This document shows positions 37,001-41,666 of a stretch of 60,000 nucleotides of DNA, one piece after another. The DNA is from Liolophura sinensis. Lineage: Eukaryota; Mollusca; Polyplacophora; Chitonida; Chitonidae. The translations under genes and the position numbers were made by a program. How positions within the stretch are numbered: the stretch's first letter is position 1; every line of letters starts with the position of its first letter. The notes below the pieces were generated by a model. The model worked only from the letters and a program-made list of their open reading frames with translations. It was not told the origin of the DNA and did no database searches. The stretch covers positions 85,916,644 through 85,976,643 of the forward strand of contig NC_088295.1 of the NCBI RefSeq assembly GCF_032854445.1, read 5' to 3'.

Positions 37001-40000
37001 AAACTGGTATGTATGCCATGTCTCACCGATGTCCTTGGAGTACCTAGAGATAAAGATAGAAAGAATGTCTTCAGAAAGAAACTGAAATCCTGCAGACAAC
37101 AACAAAGTACCAGAGGTGGGTAATTCACAAAATGGCTGCCCTTTGACATGTAAACATTATTTTAAAACAATACAATAACAAAAGTAAGAGCCAAAACTGC
37201 TCTAAAATCTCCTAAAATCCACCTGTAACACAAGTTTGTTAATCCTAGAAAAGTTCAACATGCCCATAGCTTTGACAACTCCATGTACATGTGGTGATCA
37301 TGTTCAACTCAAACAAGAGTTCAACACAGCCATTTAACTGCTGGCTCACACTAACACATTGCTCACTCTGTCCTCAAAATTCATGTACCTTAGCTGGACA
37401 CATTTCCCTCTTGGACATGTAAGAATTGAAGATTTTTTTAACTGCATGATGTATTCTCATGATGTGGAACACACAGAAATGCCAAACATGTACATCTGTC
37501 CATGTAAAAAAGTAAATAAACTGTGTACACAATACAACCCTCCAAATGCACCATGTCCATTTGGAACAACCATGTTGTGCATGTCTTTCTGCTGGTGCCA
37601 CTAAACCAGACACACAGCTTGTACTATGTTTAGTGTACATGTCTACAGCAGCAATGAATTCTACACACTGTTCCAATTATCATAAACCTTCTAACCAAGT
37701 ATGATATAATCTAATACGACTTTCCCCTATTGGCAGATAAACAGAGAGAGCAGCTTTCTCTTGGATTACATATGACAACATTGTGCACACACACATGTTG
37801 TGATACTCACAAAATTTCGTTTGTTAAACTAAACTGTGATACAGCAACAATCACTCCCCCAAAAATCACCAAAGGCATAGAAGTAGTTTCCTTTTTGGAT
37901 CTGAAATCAGAACATATAACAAACAGTAATACAGATTTTGAACATACATTGCCAGTTGGCACAACAGAGAACTTCTGCTGTAATGGATTTACATGTCTAC
38001 CATATCCTCAATCACTGATAAAATTTATAAAAGTCGACAATCTGTGTGAAATCTGCAGATATAATGCACTGGTCTTTCATGTTCAGTAAATAATCTAAAA
38101 TTCTGCCCAAAAACATGCATTTTTGTAAGGCAAATAAATGTTAAAAATATTAATTTTGGTGTTGAATCTCACACTTTTCCAGCAGGATATTATCCTTCCT
38201 TCTAAACAACAGCAGCACTCTCAAAACAGAATGTGACACTTGGGCAAAGTCAAAATTTAGGTCCATATCATAAGTGAACTCGTACTGTCCGTATAGTGTT
38301 TAAGAACAGAACCACTTCCATAAAAATAGAGCAATCCACAGGTGACCTGTGACAGGCTATGATGAGCATCATAATGTCATGGTATAGAGACATATGTGGG
38401 GCAGGGTGTACTCACCTCCCTCCAGCGAAGCCCTGCATCCCTTGACAAGTAAACATTAGGTCGCCGCTTCAAATTCTTCCCCATGGTACCAGAGGCCAGG
38501 ATGAGTCCTGGGGCGGATTTCTTAGACAGGATGGGTACCGTCTTACTGCCTGGGTAAAGCTTACTGAACTCCTGACTTAGGTGAAGGCTGCATTGTTTGG
38601 ACTGATAATAACAAAGATTCCACATATATATGTAACATTTAATATCTGTGTTATGTAAACACAGTCGTTATTAACAATATGCCTTCCAATCTATAGTTAC
38701 AGATTTATTTGTGGTGAATGCAGACACAGAGAGCAGATTAGCTGGATGCAATTAAGCTTATGAACATGATGAATATTTGATTGTCAGGAAATACAGAACA
38801 GATATTACCAAACCTTCTACTCAAGGGAAAACAGCCTACGGTGTTCAGCATAGGTGTTGAACCCCTCTAAATAGAAACCTACTTTACATCATCATTCAAA
38901 TATGGTACATACCGCTAAACATGTATGGAAACACTTCAATTACAAGAAAAGAAAAGAATGATCAGTTCATCTGCAGACAGCTAGCCACTATAAACATCTA
39001 GAAAGAAATGTTTATCAGGAAATCCACATGAACATTATGCAAATACTTCATAACAGTTACAACCTTTTCCAATGAGAACTTGCGTTGACTGTAAACTTAC
39101 AAACTAGTAAAACAGTATCTACAAATTTACTCTAAATATGTAACATGGAGAATAGCAGAGGCAGAAAACATGTCGGGATGTAATGAAAGCTGAAACACAA
39201 GTATTCTATCAGCTGCCAACATATACATGTGGCATGTAGCATTCAGTTACAATGACAGAAGGTCTACTGAAACAGCAGATGGACATGTCCTTAAATCCAC
39301 ATGCAAAAGCAGCTGACATTCTGGTTTATAATATTGTCAAGGAAATGAGCACAATGAACAAACAACACATATTTGAATTTCACATCAGAACAATAACATC
39401 ACTCAATTCAAACTGGAATGTAAAACTCAACTACACATATGCACAAATGACGAACAGTTAGTAGGGACTGACAATCCATCAAACTGGCTGCAGAGCTAAA
39501 TGTTGCTCAAACAGGCACAGTAGACATACATTTACACGTACGGAATGGGAACAATGTCTATTGGTAAAATCTCACCGCCTACCACATCAGAATACTTCCA
39601 CACAACTGCTTTCTTGTTAAAAATAAAATTCAATCCATTTGCAGGGCAAAAATTCTGAGCAATGCTTTTAATCAGGAAACATAAGGTTTTTCTTATTAGT
39701 GGTAACACATACTACCATTCTGAATCATATGAACATTTCTTCATCCTGATAGGGCCGGGGCTGTCAGTATGAAAGGGTGATGTTACAATTAAGAGATGGC
39801 TACAGGTACACATCATTACAGATCCAACCAGAAAGACACATATGCACAGAAGGAATGAAACACAAATGAATGGAACGCACAAGGAATCAGCCTGGGACAT
39901 AACAATCACAAGCGAGAATGAACATGCGGCTGTGATGAGGGTTTACCTTCAATAACCCATGCTTATACTTCTTATACCCAAGGGGCTGGAATGAGAGGTG

Positions 40001-41666
40001 GGCAATGAGGAAATGGGAATGATCACACTTCACCCAATGGATAATACAGTATGGTGTCAGAACCCCCACCCACTGACACAAATGCTGCAGACAATGTGCG
40101 TTCAACCTCCCAATCGTACTCCATAATATCATTACCGTAACAATTCTAATTCTTTGGACAACCTTAACATCATTCCCTCAGCGGCTATCCTTACAGGTTT
40201 GAAATGAAGGGATACTTAATCCTTTTAACAATCATTTTTGGTGGGGGTATTTGAGAGTGTCCTAATCATTAGAAGGTTTGATAAATTAGAAGAATTCTGG
40301 TATGTGCAAATGTTCTCATTCGGGTATTACTACACATCCTTACAATGTTTGAAACTTTCATACAAAGTCAGCTGTTCGAATGTGTATTAAAATTAAAGTC
40401 TGGCTTGAATCTTAAAACTAGCCTTAAGTTACCTCCCTAGTACACTTGTGAACAGCTCATCTTTGAGCATGAATCATTTGTATATGGTAATAAGATCGCA
40501 TGAGGTTTTGCAGCATTGTATACAGGGTATACGTAATACCGGTACACCAACATAATTTCCGATTAAACACAATGAGAACATGAAGAACGGTGGACGAATC
40601 ACAGTAACTGGAAATACCAAGAAACCTACACTTTAACATTCATAAAAACAAGCGAGAGAAACATGATGATCAGCTACAAACAGCTGACGACTAATAATGC
40701 GAATTGCACAGATACAAGTATTTAATGCATCAGGAAGCCCTTCCAGGACATTTAAAAATTTACAATGAGCAATTTGACAGTTAAAAGATGCCATTCACAT
40801 TCTCATCTATAGGCACACATTTGGAACACAACCATTAGACTGATACTCTGTGGTCATAGTTCATAATGACAGTTACTACCATTTGGTTTTCAGGAAGTTC
40901 TGGACAAAAACTCCGGTAATTGTCATTTAATGTAGTGGCAAATGATGATACTGTTCCCGTGTGAGACTGGACAGGTTGACCATACAAAGCAATGCTGTGC
41001 ATAATAAAGGGGGAACAGCTCCTCCTAACTTAACAGATCATTTCAAATAGTATATACGCAATGAATCAGGAAACATTCTTCTATGGTTGCCTGGCATTAA
41101 ATCTTGTACACTTGCACATGACTGATATGCAGATATGGAATGGTGGCCCACTGGCAAACCACGTGAATGCGATGGCTGTAAGGTATAGGGTGATATAAAG
41201 CTACTGTGATGCAAACAATAACAACCGTAAAACTTTTGAAACATTCGTGAAAGGTTTCATGGTCACCCGAAAGTATGAAAATGTATTACATCCACCCAAC
41301 CCACCTCAAAAAGCCGACACCAACCCTAAAAATTTATAAAGAGTAACATGTTAGTGTGAGTACCTTTACAAATTGGCTGGGGTTTGCCAAAAGCTGTGTA
41401 GATAATAATGGACTAGATAAGTACTATGGTCAAACAGAGGATATCTGACATTTGCATGGCACGAACCTGATCACAGTTAGTTGGGTTTCCCTCCCGAGTC
41501 CTTCTGCGGGGCCAATAGAGGCTGCCACAAACCACCTTTGTCAAAGGTAATGTAGCTGACCTGGTTCTCAAGGCTCAACGAATGGTTCCTCAGCTGAGAC
41601 GCGATATATACACCTCGCAGGCCGTCCACTTTGTGAATGTCAGCAAAAGACTCATCCTTATACAAT
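806..41666 (-). CDS. SORL1: Sortilin-related receptor (SorLA/LR11) orthologue, 28 exons, both ends missing
   Basis: Multi-domain sorting receptor. In animals SorLA is a type I membrane protein that moves cargo between Golgi, endosomes and cell surface. The domain order read from the exons is diagnostic: VPS10 C-terminal part and 10CC region, YWTD propeller, EGF-like module, LDLR-A repeats, FN3 domains. Only SORL1-type receptors combine VPS10 with LDLR and FN3 modules. Conserved stretches include [53 protein letters not shown] and VALDFDY. Splice phases agree across all junctions except where frames break inside five exons (32.2-41.7 kb). About 1,470 codons are present, against roughly 2,200 in vertebrate SorLA. 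The VPS10 N-terminus should lie beyond the N gap; FN3-5, FN3-6, membrane span and tail lie off the left edge. Introns are swollen by minisatellites and transposon relics. Identity is near certain; functional state is not. Confidence 0.95.
1513..1601 (-). CDS. SORL1: SORL1 exon: first half of FN3-4, with GC donor
   Basis: 89 nt, phase 1 in and 0 out, encoding [16 protein letters not shown] followed by [13 protein letters not shown], the A-B strands of an FN3 domain with the conserved Trp. The acceptor is CGTGAAAG. The donor is AACAG|GCAAGT, a textbook GC-AG donor; no GT donor nearby keeps the phase needed for the next exon. Confidence 0.82.
1853..1951 (-). CDS. SORL1: SORL1 exon: second half of FN3-3
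   Basis: 99 nt, phase 1 to 1, after a strong polypyrimidine acceptor (CTTTTCTTGCCTTTCAG) and before AAAG|GTATGC. It encodes [20 protein letters not shown] followed by [13 protein letters not shown], the E-F-G strands of an FN3 domain with the L.PG..Y.F.V pattern. Confidence 0.88.
2160..2393 (-). mobile_element. tRNA-derived SINE, RUDI/V-SINE-like, full length
   Basis: Starts with an AT-rich tail (ttatttatttattt) and the shared body 'gattggtgttttacg', and ends with the tRNA-like head read on the minus strand (gctagcgcgctcaccaactacgcc). The same layout recurs at 25,868-26,114. The RUDI name is my recollection of a molluscan SINE and was not checked by alignment. Confidence 0.75.
2400..3393. 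repeat. Dispersed repeat, two diverged ~190-bp copies in tandem, then plain intron
   Basis: About 2,400-2,575 and 2,576-2,760 are two copies of one AT-rich unit containing 'tggaacatc', 'gtgctttacatg', 'ctcaatacatg' and 'actttaacactgctttt'. A third copy lies at about 27,000-27,190 and fragments at 2,095-2,160 and 14,150-14,260. No open frame. From 2,760 to 3,393 nothing is recognisable. Confidence 0.6.
3394..3625 (-). CDS. SORL1: SORL1 exon: end of FN3-2 and first half of FN3-3
   Basis: 232 nt, phase 0 in and 1 out (acceptor TTGATAG, donor AATA|GTAAGT). It begins [16 protein letters not shown], finishing FN3-2 (the position of VTSRGIGNWSDS in the human protein). It continues with [19 protein letters not shown] and [12 protein letters not shown], the A-C strands of FN3-3. 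Confidence 0.87.
3953..4096 (-). CDS. SORL1: SORL1 exon: middle of FN3-2
   Basis: 144 nt, phase 0 to 0 (acceptor TTTTTTTTACAG, donor TGG|GTATGT). It encodes [16 protein letters not shown] and [18 protein letters not shown]. This fits the C to F strands of an FN3 domain and joins the exons at 6,843 and 3,625 in frame. Confidence 0.85.
4140..4382 (-). mobile_element. Diverged copy of the RUDI-like SINE
   Basis: Retains the body (attttacgccatactcaag, cacttatgcgacagctgcc) and a degraded tRNA-like head. It is much more diverged than the copies at 2,160 and 25,868, so an older insertion. Confidence 0.6.
4383..5754. other. Intron; one ~140-bp local duplication
   Basis: A segment at 5,205-5,340 recurs imperfectly at 5,355-5,510 (shared 'gttcagttgttggttgttat' and 'ctgatcagag.tatacactg'). 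The rest is AT-rich intron without exon signatures on either strand. Confidence 0.5.
5755..5899. repeat. 36-bp tandem repeat, 4 copies
   Basis: Four near-identical copies of a 36-bp unit containing 'gggggatggattatcacta'. Because 36 is a multiple of three the plus strand stays open as a 12-residue repeat ([12 protein letters not shown]). It has no gene context, so this is a repeat artefact and not a protein. Confidence 0.9.
5992..6642. repeat. 34-bp tandem repeat, about 19 copies
   Basis: Unit of the form 'acttatgactgagcacaggc' plus 'tacaatatggaatg'. Early copies have 'actaagcaca', later ones 'actgagcttcgg' or 'actgagcatagg', so sub-families drift along the array. It ends about 85 bp from the donor of the FN3 exon at 6,728. 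Confidence 0.92.
6728..6843 (-). CDS. SORL1: SORL1 exon: first half of FN3-2
   Basis: 116 nt, phase 1 in and 0 out (acceptor TTAACAG, donor TACAAG|GTAATG). It encodes [15 protein letters not shown] followed by [19 protein letters not shown] and LVMYK. This is the A-B-C pattern of an FN3 domain with the conserved Trp followed by P and NG, close to the human GHWAPPIHTHGLIREY segment. Confidence 0.88.
6844..7744. other. Intron without recognisable features
   Basis: AT-rich sequence with scattered short ORFs only. No splice-bounded exon, RNA gene or repeat family member was recognised. Confidence 0.5.
7745..8035 (-). mobile_element. Second tRNA-derived SINE family, one copy
   Basis: Read on the minus strand it opens with a tRNA-like head (GGTGGAGCAATTGTTAGAGT, then CGCCTTGAAATCGAGAGACC). 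The body contains 'GGTGTCAGTATAGTGTGACT' and it ends in three copies of an 18-bp 'ggcctccaaagtgctgc' unit. It differs from the RUDI-like SINE. Family assignment is by memory of similar molluscan repeats. Confidence 0.65.
8390..10366. repeat. 80-bp minisatellite (24 units) built from a SORL1 donor junction
   Basis: Units are exactly 80 bp and nearly identical. On the coding strand each holds a copy of the end of the exon at 10,367-10,542 and the start of its intron. The real junction is GAAGCAG|GTAAATAAG and array units carry GAGGCAG|GTAAAC or GTAAAT. Similarity runs roughly 30 nt into exon sequence (GGATCTCCA region) and about 45 nt into the intron. Unit variants recur with an 880-bp (11-unit) period, for example the 'gccatgtaca' variant at 8,571 and 9,451 and 'gttatgaaca' at 9,051 and 9,931. 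Confidence 0.95.
10367..10542 (-). CDS. SORL1: SORL1 exon: second half of FN3-1
   Basis: 176 nt, phase 2 in and 1 out. The acceptor is CATTTCAG and the donor GCAG|GTAAAT. It encodes [20 protein letters not shown] followed by [16 protein letters not shown] and ends PAYFRTKEA, the C'-G strands of an FN3 domain. The donor is the founding junction of the 80-bp array that begins immediately downstream; reading past it meets TAA after two codons. Confidence 0.9.
10599..10692 (-). mobile_element. Truncated RUDI-like SINE
   Basis: Only the tail and body are present (gattggtgttttacgccgta to ggtgggaggaaacc). The tRNA-like head is missing, as expected of a 5'-truncated insertion on the minus strand. 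Confidence 0.7.
10693..11622. other. Intron without recognisable features
   Basis: AT-rich, no splice-bounded coding segment, no repeat-family match beyond the SINE fragment at its left edge. Confidence 0.5.
11623..11737 (-). CDS. SORL1: SORL1 exon: first half of FN3-1
   Basis: 115 nt, phase 1 in and 2 out (acceptor GTTGGACAG, donor ATCT|GTAAGT). It encodes [20 protein letters not shown] and [17 protein letters not shown]3 A-B-C strands with the conserved Trp. It directly follows the last LDLR-A repeat, as in SorLA. Confidence 0.88.
12267..12389 (-). CDS. SORL1: SORL1 exon: LDLR-A repeat 9 (last seen)
   Basis: 123 nt, phase 1 to 1. Six cysteines in LDLR-A spacing: [30 protein letters not shown] and a final C. 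The acidic calcium motif is weaker than usual because THQC replaces the common xxDC. Confidence 0.9.
12750..12881 (-). CDS. SORL1: SORL1 exon: LDLR-A repeat 8
   Basis: 132 nt, phase 1 to 1 (acceptor CTTTTTCAG, donor CTCAG|GTATGT). It encodes a six-Cys LDLR-A module from TCPEYTFSC to [15 protein letters not shown], with a short linker NFTTHS. CNGHKEC departs from the canonical CDGxxDC. Confidence 0.93.
12882..13866. other. Intron without recognisable features
   Basis: AT-rich sequence. A 63-65 codon minus-strand open frame at 13,454-13,651 has two cysteines but no LDLR-A spacing and no splice sites in phase. Confidence 0.5.
13867..14016 (-). CDS. SORL1: SORL1 exon: linker and LDLR-A repeat 7
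   Basis: 150 nt, phase 1 to 1 (acceptor TTGTAG, donor GGAA|GTAAGT). A short Thr/Pro linker ([11 protein letters not shown]) precedes the six-Cys module [14 protein letters not shown]-type spacing and [16 protein letters not shown]. The human protein has a comparable linker before this type of repeat. Confidence 0.94.
14150..14260. repeat. Fragment of the ~190-bp dispersed repeat
   Basis: 'gagacacatgaatgccaaac', 'tagctcaatacataaagtac' and 'ggattctaatacac' match the family seen at 2,095-2,760 and 27,000-27,190. Confidence 0.5.
14398..14510. repeat. Fold-back (palindromic) element
   Basis: Two arms of roughly 45 bp are imperfect reverse complements. The left arm runs cttgcac..agcctaagtt..gtaattacca; the right arm, reversed, reads CTTGCAC..AGGCTAAGTT..GTAACTACCA. 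A short centre (cattttcaac) separates them. This is the shape of a small non-autonomous hairpin/MITE. Confidence 0.6.
14511..15475. other. Intron without recognisable features
   Basis: No exon, RNA gene or repeat was recognised. A poor partial unit of the following array may begin near 15,430. Confidence 0.45.
15476..17072. repeat. ~120-bp minisatellite, about 13 units, with an internal 0.71-kb duplication
   Basis: Units carry 'gggagctcaaacaaaaagct', 'cccatatatgagagccaaat' and 'tccatctgggtatgtacatt'. Rare variants recur about 713 bp apart: 'acaggtactaaaaaaaagc' at about 15,648 and 16,361, and 'caaacaaaaagcaacc' near 16,315 and 17,030. So a six-unit block was copied as a whole. Minus-strand open frames here are repeat artefacts. 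Confidence 0.93.
17461..17631 (-). CDS. SORL1: SORL1 exon: Thr/Pro linker and LDLR-A repeat 6
   Basis: 171 nt, phase 1 to 1 (acceptor TTTCCATAG, donor AATG|GTAACA). A linker [15 protein letters not shown], likely O-glycosylated, precedes [13 protein letters not shown] and [16 protein letters not shown]. The second half is close to human SorLA FQFRCENGHCIPNRW. Confidence 0.94.
17632..19029. other. Intron without recognisable features
   Basis: AT-rich. No coding segment, RNA gene or repeat unit recognised on either strand. Confidence 0.45.
19030..21215. repeat. ~128-bp minisatellite, about 17 units
   Basis: The unit contains 'atggccaccaaattggact', 'caatgacccaaatgaaggg', 'tgctgagaataccattcac' and 'caaggcaaatgccaagt'. 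Variants (tgtcatgagtgtattt versus tttaatgagtgtagtt; ccccaaatttc versus catcaaattac) are interleaved, indicating unequal exchange. The 118-codon minus-strand frame at 19,475-19,831 is a repeat artefact. Confidence 0.93.
21600..21839 (-). CDS. SORL1: SORL1 exon: LDLR-A repeats 4 and 5
   Basis: 240 nt, phase 1 to 1, with two full LDLR-A modules in one exon: [24 protein letters not shown] and [30 protein letters not shown]. The acceptor GGTTTCAG is clear. The donor that keeps phase is GCAGAA|GTACTA, weaker than its neighbours. Confidence 0.93.
22340..22465 (-). CDS. SORL1: SORL1 exon: LDLR-A repeat 3
   Basis: Encodes [16 protein letters not shown] and [16 protein letters not shown], a canonical calcium-binding LDLR-A module. 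The acceptor TTTGTTTCAG is strong. The best phase-keeping donor is GCAA|GTCAGT (126 nt, phase 1 to 1), so the 3' boundary is less certain than the module itself. Confidence 0.9.
22775..22891 (-). CDS. SORL1: SORL1 exon: LDLR-A repeat 2
   Basis: 117 nt, phase 1 to 1 (acceptor TTTTTAG|GTTACC, donor TGTC|GTAAGT). It encodes [16 protein letters not shown] and [16 protein letters not shown]. The acceptor junction is the founding sequence of the 33-bp array directly upstream in the transcript. Confidence 0.94.
22892..24140. repeat. 33-bp minisatellite (about 38 units) built from a SORL1 acceptor junction
   Basis: On the coding strand the unit reads roughly 18 nt of intron end (CATGTGCTGTTTTAG) plus the first ~14 nt of the LDLR-A exon (GTTACCATGACTGT). 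So most units repeat TTTTAG|GTTACC. Thirty-three is divisible by three and many units lack stops: from one AG to the next the frame reads like [11 protein letters not shown] and joins the exon's own GYHDC. It begins at the exon edge. Confidence 0.95.
24220..24350 (+). mobile_element. Truncated RUDI-like SINE, opposite orientation
   Basis: Reverse complement of the body seen elsewhere (ctaccataatgctggctgcc, cttgagtacagtgcgaaaca) ending in 'gaaataaataaataata'. It is the only copy here that points to the plus strand. Confidence 0.65.
24351..25867. other. Intron without clear features
   Basis: No exon was found. A minus-strand frame near 25,318-25,548 ([20 protein letters not shown]) faintly recalls the C-terminal tail of a LINE protein, too weak to call. 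Confidence 0.4.
25868..26114 (-). mobile_element. tRNA-derived SINE, RUDI/V-SINE-like, best-preserved copy
   Basis: On the minus strand the head GGGGCCTCCGTGGCTCAGTC holds an A-box-like TGGCTCAGTCGG, followed by TTAGCGCGCTAGCGCAGCGT. A B-box-like GTGAGTTCCAGC comes next. The conserved core (ccggagaggaagccagcatg) and body (cggcggccagcattatggtg) follow, with an AT-rich tail. Confidence 0.8.
27000..27190. repeat. Third copy of the ~190-bp dispersed repeat
   Basis: Shares 'gtgctactgcgttttacatg', 'ctcagctcaatacatg' and 'ttactttaacactgctttta' with the tandem pair at 2,400-2,760. The sequence between 26,115 and 27,000 shows nothing recognisable. Confidence 0.55.
27264..27380 (-). CDS. SORL1: SORL1 exon: LDLR-A repeat 1
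   Basis: 117 nt, phase 1 to 1 (acceptor AATACAG, donor TGTG|GTAAGC). It encodes [16 protein letters not shown] and [16 protein letters not shown], a canonical LDLR-A module, directly following the EGF-like exon. Confidence 0.94.
27805..28002 (-). CDS. SORL1: SORL1 exon: EGF-like module
   Basis: 198 nt, phase 1 to 1 (acceptor TTTTTGGACAG, donor ATGG|GTGAGT). It encodes [29 protein letters not shown] and [15 protein letters not shown]. Compare human VPRPCSLLCLP..CDCPQGYQLKNNTC. This is the module between the YWTD propeller and the LDLR-A cluster. Confidence 0.92.
28022..28880. repeat. 37-bp minisatellite, about 23 units, next to the EGF-exon acceptor
   Basis: The unit is 'cttgcaggtgtctaaaacca' plus 'gacatctaaacctcgat'. 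Copies are 37 bp apart (28,033; 28,070; 28,107) but diverge further out. The array starts about 20 nt upstream (transcript sense) of the exon at 28,002, so its units lie over the presumed branch-point region. Confidence 0.92.
29107..29242 (-). CDS. SORL1: SORL1 exon: YWTD propeller, blade 5
   Basis: 136 nt, phase 0 in and 1 out (acceptor CTCCCCCAG, donor CAAG|GTAAGC). It encodes [20 protein letters not shown] and [15 protein letters not shown], matching human [27 protein letters not shown]. Confidence 0.93.
29432..29525 (-). mobile_element. Truncated RUDI-like SINE
   Basis: Tail plus body only (gattggtgttctacgccgta to gccagcattatggtgg); the tRNA-like head is absent. Confidence 0.68.
29526..30242. 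other. Intron without recognisable features
   Basis: No coding segment, RNA gene or repeat recognised. Confidence 0.45.
30243..30516 (-). CDS. SORL1: SORL1 exon: YWTD propeller, blades 3 and 4
   Basis: 274 nt, phase 2 in and 0 out (acceptor TCTGATAG, donor TAAG|GTGAGT). It encodes [49 protein letters not shown] and [10 protein letters not shown]: two LDLR class B (YWTD) repeats. Human SorLA has [20 protein letters not shown] and WIYWTDAYLECIERI here. Confidence 0.95.
30517..31196. other. Intron without recognisable features
   Basis: AT-rich, nothing recognised on either strand. Confidence 0.45.
31197..31423 (-). CDS. SORL1: SORL1 exon: YWTD propeller, blade 2
   Basis: 227 nt, phase 0 in and 2 out (acceptor GCTGTTCCAG, donor ACGG|GTAAGA). 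It encodes [39 protein letters not shown] and [11 protein letters not shown]. Human: [25 protein letters not shown]. The frame is clean, so the frame breaks seen upstream stop before this exon. Confidence 0.94.
32086..32127. repeat. TA dinucleotide microsatellite
   Basis: Two (TA)n runs separated by one extra T. The remaining intron between 31,424 and 32,085 shows nothing recognisable. Confidence 0.95.
32190..32367 (-). CDS. SORL1: SORL1 exon: start of YWTD propeller, frame broken near its end
   Basis: 178 nt between TGGTTTCAG and TCAAA|GTGAGA. It encodes [20 protein letters not shown] and [17 protein letters not shown], matching human [35 protein letters not shown]. Entry phase is 1 and the next exon needs phase 0, but the length leaves phase 2. 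At 32,205-32,221 the frame shifts by two extra bases or one missing. Dropping one G and one C gives WADISMDVIK, which fits the family and restores the phase. Confidence 0.88.
32605..33085. repeat. 43-bp minisatellite with a 15-bp palindrome per unit, about 11 units
   Basis: The unit is 'acgaaatttaaatgtcaaac' plus 'agtttgacttctatagcaatcat'. Inside each copy GTCAAAC-A-GTTTGAC is a perfect inverted repeat with a one-base centre, next to the AT palindrome AAATTT. Several copies are 42 or 44 bp because of one-base indels. Confidence 0.93.
33334..33416 (-). CDS. SORL1: SORL1 exon: end of the 10CC region
   Basis: 83 nt, phase 2 in and 1 out (acceptor TTTATCTTGTCAG, donor GAAG|GTAATC). It encodes [20 protein letters not shown] and MYSCPVE, matching human [24 protein letters not shown]. 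Confidence 0.92.
33417..34049. other. Intron without recognisable features
   Basis: No missing 10CC exon could be found here; the flanking exons turn out to join directly once the frame shift in the 35,039-35,172 exon is allowed for. Confidence 0.45.
34050..35000 (-). mobile_element. Relic of a pogo/Tigger-type DNA transposon (transposase fragments)
   Basis: Minus-strand fragments in several frames, in the order of a Tigger/CENP-B-like DDE transposase: [17 protein letters not shown] (about 34,930-34,985), [21 protein letters not shown] (about 34,635), [26 protein letters not shown] and DFKDFDEV (about 34,090). [14 protein letters not shown] and FLPPNTT are hallmark motifs of the catalytic region. 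Frameshifts and stops show it is dead. Terminal repeats were not identified. It lies in a SORL1 intron about 50 bp from an exon. Confidence 0.85.
35039..35172 (-). CDS. SORL1: SORL1 exon: 10CC region, frame broken inside
   Basis: 134 nt between TATGCACAG and AAAGG|GTGAGT. The first frame gives [11 protein letters not shown] and [14 protein letters not shown] (human CDFGFKMSED..VCVPDPE). A second frame gives [12 protein letters not shown], which joins the next exon as [11 protein letters not shown] (human [21 protein letters not shown]). The switch at about 35,074-35,110 needs one missing base or two extra. The same correction gives the phase 2 exit that the next exon requires. Confidence 0.87.
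35173..35585. other. Intron without recognisable features
   Basis: Nothing recognised on either strand. Confidence 0.45.
35586..35779 (-). CDS. SORL1: SORL1 exon: 10CC region, one extra base in a T run
   Basis: 194 nt between GCTGTTTCAG and GAGTG|GTGAGC. One frame gives [18 protein letters not shown] and CLLGRKTVF then TAA; the next gives [16 protein letters not shown] and [10 protein letters not shown]. Human: [48 protein letters not shown] where GTG TTT AAG is expected places the extra T at 35,684-35,687; 193 nt fits the splice phases on both sides. Confidence 0.9.
35780..36339. other. Intron, 3' flank of LINE relic
   Basis: AT-rich. The part adjoining 36,340 may be the LINE 3' untranslated tail; nothing else recognised. 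Confidence 0.4.
36340..36800 (-). mobile_element. 5'-truncated LINE (non-LTR retrotransposon) relic
   Basis: Minus-strand fragments match the end of a LINE reverse-transcriptase protein. [26 protein letters not shown] and [13 protein letters not shown] come first, then after a frame change [17 protein letters not shown] and [11 protein letters not shown]. The order and spacing (IFPHLSY, QK.AVRII, F..LKLL.., GP..WN..P..IK) are typical of Jockey/CR1-like ends. Frameshifts show it is inactive. Confidence 0.82.
36868..37043 (-). CDS. SORL1: SORL1 exon: VPS10 propeller end
   Basis: 176 nt, phase 2 in and 1 out (acceptor TTTATCTCTAG, donor TTTG|GTGAGT). It encodes [34 protein letters not shown] and [13 protein letters not shown]. 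Human: [47 protein letters not shown]. Frame intact. Confidence 0.95.
37044..37810. other. Intron without recognisable features
   Basis: Plus- and minus-strand open frames around 37,360-37,680 overlap each other and lack any family motif or splice sites in phase. Confidence 0.45.
37811..37900 (-). CDS. SORL1: SORL1 exon: VPS10 propeller, one extra base in a T run
   Basis: 90 nt between CTGATTTCAG and ATTTT|GTGAGT. It encodes [12 protein letters not shown], then after dropping one [18 protein letters not shown], joining YSKDIGETW. Human: HYYTWGDHGGIITAIAQG..NELKYSTNEGETW. As written the frame runs into TAG. The T run at 37,861-37,865 has five Ts where four fit; 89 nt satisfies both splice phases. 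Confidence 0.88.
37901..38415. other. Intron without recognisable features
   Basis: Nothing recognised on either strand. Confidence 0.45.
38416..38601 (-). CDS. SORL1: SORL1 exon: VPS10 propeller
   Basis: 186 nt, phase 0 to 0 (acceptor TATTATCAG, donor GGGAG|GTGAGT). It encodes [40 protein letters not shown] and [19 protein letters not shown]. Human: [54 protein letters not shown]. Frame intact; RDAGLRW is an Asp-box-like blade motif. Confidence 0.95.
38602..41466. other. Long intron without recognisable features
   Basis: About 2.9 kb of AT-rich sequence. No splice-bounded exon, RNA gene or repeat member was recognised. Confidence 0.45.
41467..41666 (-). CDS. SORL1: SORL1 exon: VPS10 propeller, first exon in window, one extra base
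   Basis: 200 nt between TGAACGTAG and GATCAG|GTTCGT. It encodes [36 protein letters not shown] and [14 protein letters not shown], then needs a one-base shift to read TNCDQ and join SKQCSLHL. Human: [45 protein letters not shown]. The extra base is near 41,481 (CCCAACTAAC). Earlier VPS10 exons are not found between here and the gap. Confidence 0.9.

Noticed and set aside
37374-38089. Overlapping plus and minus open frames of 80-119 codons
   Set aside because: No family motifs; the true coding segment here is the short SORL1 exon at 37,811-37,900 on the minus strand.
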